Assembly (NCBI RefSeq): GCF_002298975.1
Contig: NZ_DBMV01000043.1
Span: forward strand, 1 to 32,845
Direction of reading: 5' to 3'
Length of the DNA: 32,845 bases
From: Ralstonia sp. UBA689
GTDB lineage: Bacteria; Pseudomonadota; Gammaproteobacteria; Burkholderiales; Burkholderiaceae
Part shown: positions 16,859 through 24,614 of the stretch, in pieces
Layout of the letters: each line of letters starts with the position of its first letter
How positions within the stretch are numbered: position 1 is the stretch's first letter
Notes under the pieces: generated by a model
Seen by the model: only the letters and a program-made list of their open reading frames with translations
Database searches by the model: none
What the model was told of the DNA's origin: nothing
Program-made: the position numbers and the translations under genes

Positions 16859-19501
16859 ATGAAAGCCTCCGATATCCGCCAAAAATTCCTGACGTTCTTT
16901 GAGACGAAGGGCCACACCGTGGTGCGCTCCTCGCCGCTGGTGCCGGGCAATGACCCGACGCTGCTGTTCACCAACTCCGGCATGGTGCAGTTCAAGGACG
17001 TCTTCCTCGGCACCGACAAGCGCCCGTACGTGCGCGCGGCCTCCGTGCAGCGCTGCCTGCGCGCTGGCGGCAAGCACAACGATCTGGAAAACGTCGGCTA
17101 CACCGCGCGTCACCACACCTTCTTCGAAATGCTCGGCAACTGGTCGTTCGGCGACTACTTCAAGCGCGACGCACTCGTGTGGGCGTGGGAGCTGCTGACG
17201 CAGGAATACAAGCTGCCGGCTGAAAAGCTGTGGGCCACCGTCTACCAGACCGACGACGAGGCGTACGACATCTGGACCAAGGTCATTGGCCTGCCGCCCG
17301 AGCGCGTCGTGCGTATCGGCGACAACAAGGGCGCCCCGTATGCCTCCGACAACTTCTGGCAGATGGCCGAAACCGGCCCGTGCGGCCCGTGCTCGGAAAT
17401 CTTCTACGACCACGGCCCGGACGTGTGGGGCGGCCCCCCGGGATCGCCGGAAGCCGACGGCGACCGCTACATCGAGATCTGGAACAACGTGTTCATGCAG
17501 TTCGACCGCCAGCTCGATCCGGCCACCGGTGAATACACGCTGACGCCGCTGCCCGCACCGTGCGTGGATACCGGCATGGGCCTGGAGCGCTTGGCCGCGA
17601 TCCTGCAGCACGTGCACAGCAACTACGAGATCGACCTGTTCGAAGCGCTCATTGCGGCTGCCTCGCGCGAGACCAACACGAAGGACCTGTCGAACAACTC
17701 GCTGCGCGTGATTGCCGACCACATTCGCGCGTGCTCGTTCCTGATCGTCGACGGCGTGATTCCGGGCAACGAAGGCCGTGGCTACGTGCTGCGCCGGATC
17801 ATCCGCCGCGCTATCCGCCACGGCTACAAGCTGGGCTGCCGCGCCGCGTTCTTCCACAAGCTGGTGGACGACCTCGTCGTGCAGATGGGCGAGGCCTATC
17901 CGGAACTGCGCGAAGCGCGCGACCGCGTGGTCGACGTGCTGCGCACGGAAGAAGCGCGCTTCTTCGAGACCATCGAGCACGGCATGTCGATCCTCGACGG
18001 CGCGCTGGGCGAGCTCAAGGCGAACGGCGGCAAGATGCTCGACGGCGAACTCGCCTTCAAGCTGCACGACACTTACGGCTTCCCGCTAGACCTGACGCAA
18101 GACGTCTGCCGCGAGAATGAAGTCATCGTCGACGAAGCCGCCTTTGACGCCGCAATGAATCGCCAGCGCGAGCAGGCACGCGCGGCGGGCAAGTTCAAGA
18201 TGGCCGCCGGCACGCTCGATTACACCGGCGACAAGACCACCTTCCACGGCTACGAGCAGCTCGTGCGCGAAACCGCGCGTGTGACGGCGCTGTTTGTGGA
18301 CGGTGCGTCGGTGCAGGAAATGCACCCGGGCCAGACCGGCGTGGTGGTGCTGGACCACACCCCGTTTTATGCGGAATCGGGCGGTCAGGTTGGCGACCAG
18401 GGCACGCTCAAGGCCGCGACCGTCTGGTTTGACGTGGCCGACACGCTCAAGGTGCAGCCGGAAGTGTTCGGCCACCACGGCGAGCTGCGCACCGGCGTGC
18501 TGAAGGTTGGCGATGCCGTGGCGGCGGAAGTGGACGCTGTGCGCCGCGCGCGCACCATGCGCAACCACTCGGCCACCCACCTGATGCACAAGGCCCTGCG
18601 TGAAGTGCTGGGCAGCCACGTGCAGCAGAAGGGCTCGCTGGTCGATGCGGAAAAGACACGCTTCGACTTCTCGCATAACGCGCCGATGACGCCGCTGCAG
18701 ATTCGCGAAGTGGAGGCGCGCGTCAACGCAGAAATTTTCGCCAACGCCGCCACCAGCGCCCAGATCATGGGCTTTGACGATGCGGTCAAGAACGGCGCGA
18801 TGGCGCTCTTCGGCGAGAAGTACGGAGACGAAGTGCGTGTGCTGTCGATCGGCACGTCGAAGGAACTGTGCGGTGGCACCCACGTGGCACGCACGGGCGA
18901 CATTGGCCTGTTCAAGATCGTGAGCGAATCGGGCGTGGCAGCGGGCATCCGCCGCGTGGAAGCCATCACTGGTGACAACGTGCTGCACTACCTGCAGACG
19001 CTCGACACGCGCATCAACGAAGCGGCTGCCGCGCTGCGCGCGCAGCCTGCGGAACTGACCTCGCGCATCGTGCAGGTGCAGGATCAGGTCAAGTCGCTGG
19101 AGAAGGAACTGGAGCGCCTGAAGTCCAAGCTGGCCGCAGCCCAAGGCGACGAACTGCTCAGTCAGGCCGTGGACGTGGCCGGCATCAAGGTGCTGGCCGC
19201 CAAGCTCGACGGTGCCGATGCCAAGACGCTGCGCGAGACGATGGACAAGCTCAAGGACAAGCTGCAGACCGCCGCCATCGTGCTGGGCAGCGTGAGCGAC
19301 GGCAAGGTTGCGCTGATTGCCGGCGTGACGGCTGACGCCACGGCCAAGGTCAAGGCTGGCGAGCTGGTCAACTTTGTCGCCCAGCAGGTTGGCGGCAAGG
19401 GTGGTGGTCGCCCGGACATGGCCCAGGCCGGCGGCACCGAGCCCGAAAAGCTGCCGCAGGCCCTGGCCGGCGTGGTGGCATGGGTGCAGCAGAAGGTGTG
19501 A
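16859..19501 (+). CDS. alaS: Alanine--tRNA ligase
   Basis: This class II synthetase charges tRNA-Ala and edits mischarged serine and glycine. The product is 880 residues, the normal length. The catalytic core opens with IRQKFLTFFETKGHTVVRSSPLVP. The editing domain's zinc ligands are His570 and His574 (RNHSATHLMH), Cys671 and His675 (CGGTH). A coiled-coil segment (LTSRIVQVQDQVKSLEKELE) and a DHHA1-type C-terminus with GGKGGGRPDMAQAGG complete it. The ATG at 16859 gives the family start MKASDIRQ. In-frame alternatives at 16835 (ATG) and 16814 (TTG) would add 8-15 residues. None has a strong Shine-Dalgarno sequence. It ends in a strong terminator and stands alone as a transcription unit. Confidence 0.98.
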   Translation: MKASDIRQKFLTFFETKGHTVVRSSPLVPGNDPTLLFTNSGMVQFKDVFLGTDKRPYVRAASVQRCLRAGGKHNDLENVGYTARHHTFFEMLGNWSFGDYFKRDALVWAWELLTQEYKLPAEKLWATVYQTDDEAYDIWTKVIGLPPERVVRIGDNKGAPYASDNFWQMAETGPCGPCSEIFYDHGPDVWGGPPGSPEADGDRYIEIWNNVFMQFDRQLDPATGEYTLTPLPAPCVDTGMGLERLAAILQHVHSNYEIDLFEALIAAASRETNTKDLSNNSLRVIADHIRACSFLIVDGVIPGNEGRGYVLRRIIRRAIRHGYKLGCRAAFFHKLVDDLVVQMGEAYPELREARDRVVDVLRTEEARFFETIEHGMSILDGALGELKANGGKMLDGELAFKLHDTYGFPLDLTQDVCRENEVIVDEAAFDAAMNRQREQARAAGKFKMAAGTLDYTGDKTTFHGYEQLVRETARVTALFVDGASVQEMHPGQTGVVVLDHTPFYAESGGQVGDQGTLKAATVWFDVADTLKVQPEVFGHHGELRTGVLKVGDAVAAEVDAVRRARTMRNHSATHLMHKALREVLGSHVQQKGSLVDAEKTRFDFSHNAPMTPLQIREVEARVNAEIFANAATSAQIMGFDDAVKNGAMALFGEKYGDEVRVLSIGTSKELCGGTHVARTGDIGLFKIVSESGVAAGIRRVEAITGDNVLHYLQTLDTRINEAAAALRAQPAELTSRIVQVQDQVKSLEKELERLKSKLAAAQGDELLSQAVDVAGIKVLAAKLDGADAKTLRETMDKLKDKLQTAAIVLGSVSDGKVALIAGVTADATAKVKAGELVNFVAQQVGGKGGGRPDMAQAGGTEPEKLPQALAGVVAWVQQKV

Positions 19502-19535
19502 TGTAACGCCTTCCGCGTCTGACGCGATGCGCTGA

Positions 19536-19578
19536 ACGGCGCGCGTTCCCGGCAACGGGGCGCGCGCCGTTTTGTTTT
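19536..19578 (+). terminator. Rho-independent terminator of alaS
   Basis: A 10-bp perfect stem ACGGCGCGCG/CGCGCGCCGT with a 15-nt loop (which can pair further, CCCG/CGGG) is followed by TTTGTTTT. It begins 34 bp after the alaS stop. Confidence 0.92.
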
Positions 19579-19812
19579 GGGGCTGCACTTTGTGCGCAGA
19601 GCACGCGGCGAGCAACTTGTATACGTGGAAGAAACAAGCTGCCGGCCGAAGGCGGGAAGCTGGAGACAGGCTGCGCCATCGCCTATACCGGGGAACGTGG
19701 CCGATTGTGTACGGATTGTGCGCCTGCTGGCAGGCAACTTGCATCGGTCGCGCGCGCTGTTCCCCGCAGCGCGGGTTGACCCCATTCCTATCCCCAAAAA
19801 CCGAGGAGAACT

Positions 19813-20919
19813 ATGAGCGTCTTATCCGACAAGGTCGACGCCCAGCCGCCGCAGCCACCGTCTGCGCGGTTTGGCAAACGATTGCTCAAAGCCGTCGCCG
19901 TTGGTGCGCTGCTGGCCGTGGGCATTGGCGCATCGACACAGCCGGTTGCGCAACTCGCACCGGAATCGCACGCGCGCAAGGTCAAGGTGCTGATCATCAG
20001 CATGTTTGCGCCCGAGGCGCAGCCGTGGATCGACAAGCTGGGCTTGACGCAGGACGTGCCGGTGCCGGGTCTGTCGATCGACTATCCAAGCGTGCACTGC
20101 AACGCCAGCGACGTGTGCCAGCTCACCACCGGCATGGGCAAGGCGAATGCCGCGTCGTCGGTATCGGCGCTGATCTACAGCGGGCAGTTCGATCTGCAAC
20201 GCACGTACTTCCTGGTGGCGGGCATTGCCGGTATCGACCCTTCGCAGGGCACGCTGGGCAGCGCCGCGTGGGCGCGCTTCCTGGTCGATAGCGACATCGC
20301 CTGGGAGATCGACACACGCGAGGTGCCCGCCAACTGGCAGAACGGTTTCATCGGCATCAATACGCAAGGGCCGGGGCAGAAGCCGCCGCTGGATTACAAG
20401 ACCGAAGTCTTCCGCGTGAACGAGGCACTGTTGCAGAAGGCGCTGGCGCTCTCGAAAAGCGCGGTGCTCGACGATAACGCCACCGCGCGAGCCTACCGCG
20501 CCAACTACCCGAGCGCCCCCGCCAACCAGCCGCCGTCTGTCGTGCAATGCGATACCGCCGCCGGCAACACGTACTGGCACGGCACCAAGCTGGGCGAGCG
20601 CGAAGCCGCGTGGGTCAAGCTGCTGACCGACGGGCAGGGCACGTACTGCACCACGCAGCAGGAAGACAACGCCACCTTCGAGGCGCTCACGCGCGGCTCG
20701 AAGGCCGGCCTGCTCGACCTGCAGCGCGTGGCCGTGCTGCGCACCGCGTCCAACTTCGATCGGCCGTATCCGGGGCAGACGCCGTATGACTCGCTGGTCA
20801 ACAGCCACTCGGGCGGGTTCGTGCCGTCGCTCAACAACCTCTATCTGGCGGGTGGCCCGCTGGTCAACGAGATCGTCACGCGCTGGAGCGTGTGGAAACA
20901 CGGAGTGCCCTCGCCATGA
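19813..20919 (+). CDS. NUP-family ('purine nucleoside permease') protein, copy 1
   Basis: The 368-residue product belongs to the family named after the Candida albicans purine nucleoside permease NUP. One N-terminal hydrophobic segment (about 24-42, LLKAVAVGALLAVGIGAST) looks like a signal peptide or anchor. The rest is a soluble alpha/beta domain with no further membrane helices. Motifs such as VCQLTTGMGKANAASSVSAL and AGIAGIDPSQGTLGSAAWAR resemble nucleoside phosphorylase/nucleosidase signatures. The chemistry may therefore be nucleoside cleavage or binding outside the cytoplasm rather than transport. The ATG at 19813 has a GAGGAG site. Its stop overlaps the start of copy 2 (ATGA), so the pair is coupled. 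The substrate is unproven. Confidence 0.88.
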   Translation: MSVLSDKVDAQPPQPPSARFGKRLLKAVAVGALLAVGIGASTQPVAQLAPESHARKVKVLIISMFAPEAQPWIDKLGLTQDVPVPGLSIDYPSVHCNASDVCQLTTGMGKANAASSVSALIYSGQFDLQRTYFLVAGIAGIDPSQGTLGSAAWARFLVDSDIAWEIDTREVPANWQNGFIGINTQGPGQKPPLDYKTEVFRVNEALLQKALALSKSAVLDDNATARAYRANYPSAPANQPPSVVQCDTAAGNTYWHGTKLGEREAAWVKLLTDGQGTYCTTQQEDNATFEALTRGSKAGLLDLQRVAVLRTASNFDRPYPGQTPYDSLVNSHSGGFVPSLNNLYLAGGPLVNEIVTRWSVWKHGVPSP

Positions 20920-21965
20920 TCGATTCCAAGACCACGACCTCCATGCCGCGTTTGCGCACGCTTGCCAAGCTGCTCGCCGTGGGTGCGGCGGCATTGACCT
21001 TGAACAGTTGTGCATATGACGGCATCAAGGTCATCGTTATCAACATGTTCCAGGGCGAAGCCCAGCCTTTTATCGACCGCTATGACCTGAAGGAGAAGGT
21101 GTATATCTCCGGGCTGTCGCCGGACGCGCCCAACATGCTCTGCAATTACGATGGCGTCTGCCAGGTCACCACTGGCATGGGCTACGCGAATGCGGCGTCG
21201 ACGATTTCCGCACTGCTGTATCGCAGCAAGCTGGACCTGACGCACACCTACTTCGTGATTGCCGGCATTGCGGGCATCGATCCGGGGCAGGGCACGGTGG
21301 GCTCGGCGGCGTGGGCGCGCTATGCGGTGGACTACGGCCTGTCGCATGAGATCGACGCGCGCGAGATGCCCGCAGGCTGGCCTTACGGCTATTTCGGCAT
21401 CGGCACCAAGGGCCCAGGCGAGAAGCCGCCAATGGACTATCGCACCGAGGTGTTCCAGTTGAACGAGGCGTTCATGCAGCGCGCAGTCACGCTGTCGAAG
21501 TCGGTCACGCTGGAGGACAGTCCCGAGGCTGTCGCCTTCCGCAGGAACTACAGCTACGCGCCGGCCAACCAGCCGCCTGCTGTCATCCAGTGCGATGTCG
21601 CTTCCGCCGATACATGGTGGGCCGGCCGCAACCTGGGGCAGCGCGCGCGTGACTGGGTGAAGACGATGACCGACAACAAGGGCACCTACTGCACCACCGC
21701 GCAGGAGGACAATGCCACGCTGGAGGTGCTCACGCGTGGCGCCCGCGCCGGCAAGATTGATTTCAGCCGCGTGGCACTGCTGCGAGCGGGCTCGGATTTC
21801 GACCGCCCATATGACGGCCAGGTCGCCTCCGATGGCCTTCTCAACTACGCACAGCAGGGCGGCTTCGTGCCGGCCACGCACAACCTCGTCAACGCGGCCA
21901 AGCCGTTGCTGGACGACATCGTGAACCGCTGGCCGCAGTGGAAGCGGGGGGTACCCGCCAATTAA
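20916..21965 (+). CDS. NUP-family protein, copy 2 (possible lipoprotein)
   Basis: A paralogue of the preceding gene (349 residues), with the same motifs TTGMGYANAASTISAL, AGIAGIDPGQGTVGSAAWARYAV and CTTAQEDNATLEVLTRGARAG. The ATG at 20916 overlaps the stop of copy 1 (ATGA); a GGAG lies at 20902-20905, and a second ATG at 20943 is possible. The N-terminus ends LTLNSC with Cys32, which resembles a lipobox, so this copy may be a lipoprotein while copy 1 is soluble or anchored by its helix. Tandem duplication followed by different tethering suggests a division of labour. No transporter-like membrane domain is present. Confidence 0.87.
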   Translation: MIDSKTTTSMPRLRTLAKLLAVGAAALTLNSCAYDGIKVIVINMFQGEAQPFIDRYDLKEKVYISGLSPDAPNMLCNYDGVCQVTTGMGYANAASTISALLYRSKLDLTHTYFVIAGIAGIDPGQGTVGSAAWARYAVDYGLSHEIDAREMPAGWPYGYFGIGTKGPGEKPPMDYRTEVFQLNEAFMQRAVTLSKSVTLEDSPEAVAFRRNYSYAPANQPPAVIQCDVASADTWWAGRNLGQRARDWVKTMTDNKGTYCTTAQEDNATLEVLTRGARAGKIDFSRVALLRAGSDFDRPYDGQVASDGLLNYAQQGGFVPATHNLVNAAKPLLDDIVNRWPQWKRGVPAN

Positions 21966-22014
21966 TGGTTGCGTGCATCACTTCGATCGCCGGCAGGCCG
22001 CAAGCTGTTCGACG

Positions 22015-22055
22015 CGGCCACCGGTGATTGGGCGGTGGCCGGCGACAAGCCACCG
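22015..22055 (+). other. Two mutually exclusive hairpins after nup2
   Basis: The sequence CGGCCACCG (22015-22023) can pair with CGGTGGCCG (22033-22041). Alternatively CGGTGGC (22033-22039) can pair with GCCACCG (22049-22055). The middle arm is shared, so only one hairpin forms at a time. Neither is followed by a T tract. This could be a weak terminator or an RNA-stabilising 3' end for the nup pair. Confidence 0.45.
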
Positions 22056-22332
22056 GCACGTGGAGTCCGGAAGGCCGGGCTTGTGGTTCGGGACGCGACG
22101 CCTGCGGTTCATGAACCCGGCACGCGGAGTTTTGAATACCACGCTTGAGGTTCAGAACCTGGCGTGTGAGGTTCAAAACCTGACATGCTCGGAGATCTGA
22201 ACGCGGCGTCTGGAGTTCGGAGCCTTGCGCGCGCAGTCCGGAACTCGGCACGCGGCATTCAGAACCCAGGGCGCGCGGTTTTGGACTCGATGTTCGATGT
22301 TCAGAACCGCGCGCGCATGCTCCAGCACGCCG
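22055..22332. repeat. Tandem array of about 13 degenerate 21-bp palindromic units
   Basis: The gap between convergent nup2 and slipin genes holds repeats of approximate consensus GCRCGYGNGGTTCRGAACCYG. Each unit is centred on a short palindrome (GGTTC-A-GAACC or a variant). Centres read by eye fall at 22069, 22090, 22111, 22133, 22154, 22175, 22198, 22219, 22240, 22261, 22282, 22303 and 22324. The spacing is 21 bp except for one step of 22 and one of 23. The best units are 22141-22161 and 22162-22182. Decay is uneven but phase is kept. In two overlapping plus frames the array reads as heptads such as ARGVLNT, TLEVQNL and ACEVQNL, but no start signal or intact frame supports a protein. Confidence 0.85.
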
Positions 22333-22352
22333 TCTGCGCAGAACGCGGCGCG

Positions 22353-23102
22353 TCAGCCTTTCTTCAGCGCTCCCAGGACTTCCATCGGTAGCGGGAAGAC
22401 GATCGTCGAGCTCTTTTCGCCGGCAATCTGCGTGAGGGTTTGGAGGTAGCGCAACTGGATCGCCTCGGGTTGCTGGGCCAGCATGCGTGCAGCCTCCAGC
22501 AGCTTTTCCGACGCTTGCAATTCGCCCTCCGCGTGGATGACCTTGGCGCGTCGTTCGCGTTCGGCTTCGGCCTGGCGGGCGATGGCGCGGATCATCGACT
22601 CATTCAGGTCGACGTGCTTGATCTCCACATTGGCGATCTTGATGCCCCACGGGTCGGTCTGGATGTCGAGCACCTTCTGGATGTCGAGGTTGAGCTTTTC
22701 GCGCTCGGCCAGCATTTCGTCCAACTCGTGCTTGCCGAGGATGGCCCGCAGTGTCGTCTGCGCAAGCTGGCTGGTCGCCTCCAGAAAGTTGGCCACCTGG
22801 ATGATGGCGCGCTCCGGATCGACCACGCGGAAGTACACCACCGCGTTGACCTTGACCGACACGTTGTCGTGCGAGATCACGTCTTGCGGCGGCACGTCCA
22901 TCACAACGGTGCGCAGATCCACGCGCACCATCTGCTGGATGGCGGGGATGATCAACACCAGACCCGGCCCTTTCACACGCCAGAAGCGGCCGAGCAGAAA
23001 CACTACGCCGCGCTCGTATTCGCGCAGCACCCGGAACGACGAGATGATCAGCAGCACGGCCAGGAAGATGAAGCCGCCTGCACTGAAAAAGCCGTAGAGC
23101 AT
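22353..23102 (-). CDS. Slipin (SPFH/stomatin-like membrane protein)
   Basis: A 249-residue member of the prohibitin/stomatin (SPFH) family. One N-terminal membrane segment (about 5-24) is followed by the slipin core FRVLREYERGVVFLLGRFW and GPGLVLIIPAIQQMVRVDLRT. A charged coiled coil (AIARQAEAERERRAKVIHAEGELQASEKLLEAA) mediates oligomer formation. Slipins form large inner-membrane scaffolds and are typically substrates or partners of NfeD proteases. The ATG at 23102 follows AAGGAGA seven bases upstream. It begins 11 bp after the nfeD stop, so the two form an operon. Its 3' end faces the 21-bp repeat array. Confidence 0.95.
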   Translation of the reverse strand: MLYGFFSAGGFIFLAVLLIISSFRVLREYERGVVFLLGRFWRVKGPGLVLIIPAIQQMVRVDLRTVVMDVPPQDVISHDNVSVKVNAVVYFRVVDPERAIIQVANFLEATSQLAQTTLRAILGKHELDEMLAEREKLNLDIQKVLDIQTDPWGIKIANVEIKHVDLNESMIRAIARQAEAERERRAKVIHAEGELQASEKLLEAARMLAQQPEAIQLRYLQTLTQIAGEKSSTIVFPLPMEVLGALKKG

Positions 23103-23113
23103 TTTTCTTCTCC

Positions 23114-24544
23114 TTATGAAGATGCGGCGAGGGGGGCGACGGGTTCGACCATCAGCGTCAGCCCATGCCGGGCGATCACGCGCACCTGATCGCCACGCGT
23201 GATGCCGCCGTCGCAGCGCACGCGCCAGCGTTCACCGTGGATGCGCGCCCAGCCGTCGCTGTCGGCATCGGCGTCCGGTGTATCGACTTCAACGACTTCG
23301 CCCGTCATGCCGATGAGCATGTCGCCGCCGGCCACCACGGGCCGCCGCCGGGCACGCACGGCCATGCTGGATAGCGCCAGGATGACCGTCAGGCTAATGA
23401 ACGCCAGGCCAATGATCAACGGCACCGGCACGCCGTAGCCCGGCGTTTGCGTATCGATCAGCATGACCGCGCCCAACACGAAGGCCACGATGCCGCCCAC
23501 ACCGAGCGCACCGAAGGTCGGCAGGAAGGCCTCCGCCACCATGCAGCCCAGGCCCAGTGCCACCAGCGCCAGCCCGGCGTAGTTGATCGGCAGCATCTGC
23601 AGCCCGTAGAGCGCCACCAGGATGCACATCGCCCCCAGGATGCCCGGCACCACCATCCCGGGCGTCGAGAACTCGAAGATCAGCGCATACACGCCCACCG
23701 TCAGCAACAGCAATGCCAGGCTCGGGTCGGTGATGACGGCGAGGAAGTGGTTGCGCCAGTCGGGCTCAACGGTCGTGGTTTGCGCGCCGGCGGTGTGCAG
23801 CGTGACCAGGCCGGTGGCGGTGCGCAGCGCGCGACCGTCCACTTGCTTGAGCAGGTCGGGGATGTCGGTGGCGATCAGGTCGATCACACGCAAGTTGGCG
23901 GCCTCAGGGGCGTCCAGGCTCACGGCTTCGCGGACGGCGCGTTCGGCCCACTCTGCATTGCGGCCGCGCAGTTGTGCCAGGCCACGGATGTACGCGGCGG
24001 CGTCGTGCATCTGCTTGCGGGCGAGGGTGTCTTCGTTGCTCGAGGGCGCGGCCGGAGCGCTGGCCGGCTTGGCGGCATCACCTGGGCTAGCTGTCGGGTT
24101 GGCCGGATTTGGCGCGGGGCCCGACGGCGCATGCCCGCCAATGCCGATGGCCACGGGCGATGCGGCCCCCAGGTTGGTGGCGGGCGCCATCGCCGCCACG
24201 TGGCAGGCGTAAAGGATGTAGGTGCCGGCACTGGCCGCGCGTGCGCCGCCCGGTGCCACGTAGCCCGCCACCGGCACCGGCGAGGCGAGGATGGCCTGGA
24301 TGATCTGCCGCATCGATGCATCCAGCCCGCCGGGGGTATCCATCTCCAGCACCACGAGTTGCGCGCCTTGCTCGCGCGCTCGCTGCAGGCCGTGGATGAC
24401 GTAGGCAGCGCTGGCCGGCCCGATGGCCCCGGTGAGCGGCAACACCATCACTGGCGCGGCCGCCATGGCAAGGCTGCTCCAAATGGCGATAGTCCCAGCC
24501 ACCAGCCATCTGGCCCAACGTCGAACTCGCAACGACGGTCGCAT
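23114..24544 (-). CDS. nfeD: Long-form NfeD (1510-N type membrane serine protease)
   Basis: The 476-residue protein combines a signal peptide (to about residue 29) and a ClpP-class serine protease domain. The nucleophile is Ser105 in GARAASAGTYI and the general base Lys177 in TLARKQMHDAA. Several membrane helices (about 275-400) and a C-terminal OB-fold NfeD domain (MLIGMTGEVVEV ... LMVEPVAPL) follow. The archaeal homologue PH1510-N cuts the C-terminus of its stomatin partner. Between Ser and Lys lies an Ala/Pro-rich insertion of about 30 residues (139-171) compared with that enzyme. The ATG at 24544 has GGAGG six bases upstream. It is followed by the slipin gene. Confidence 0.95.
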   Translation of the reverse strand: MRPSLRVRRWARWLVAGTIAIWSSLAMAAAPVMVLPLTGAIGPASAAYVIHGLQRAREQGAQLVVLEMDTPGGLDASMRQIIQAILASPVPVAGYVAPGGARAASAGTYILYACHVAAMAPATNLGAASPVAIGIGGHAPSGPAPNPANPTASPGDAAKPASAPAAPSSNEDTLARKQMHDAAAYIRGLAQLRGRNAEWAERAVREAVSLDAPEAANLRVIDLIATDIPDLLKQVDGRALRTATGLVTLHTAGAQTTTVEPDWRNHFLAVITDPSLALLLLTVGVYALIFEFSTPGMVVPGILGAMCILVALYGLQMLPINYAGLALVALGLGCMVAEAFLPTFGALGVGGIVAFVLGAVMLIDTQTPGYGVPVPLIIGLAFISLTVILALSSMAVRARRRPVVAGGDMLIGMTGEVVEVDTPDADADSDGWARIHGERWRVRCDGGITRGDQVRVIARHGLTLMVEPVAPLAASS

Positions 24545-24614
24545 ACGCGCCTCCGTTCGTTACTGCCACCTTTCTCGATTGGACCGGCGGCACGGTCCGG
24601 TTGCTCACTTAAGT

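Noticed and set aside
16784..19744. Long minus-strand frames opposite alaS (16784-18067 and 18086-19744)
   Set aside because: They mirror the codon structure of alaS, a certain gene on the plus strand. Their translations are low-complexity His/Arg/Ala/Val mixes with no family motif.
19579..19812. Purine riboswitch or PurR site ahead of the NUP pair
   Set aside because: I could not find the conserved purine-aptamer core or a PurR-type palindrome. Only a short direct repeat GATTGTG (19703, 19714) is present.
22055..22332. CRISPR array
   Set aside because: Units are only 21 bp, contiguous and degenerate, with no unique spacers and no cas genes nearby.
21973..22391. Plus-strand frames reading as heptads (ARGVLNT, ACEVQNL and similar) and a minus frame across the same region
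   Set aside because: The reading frame changes inside the array at the 23-bp step, no ribosome-binding site is seen, and palindromic DNA symmetry explains the pattern better.
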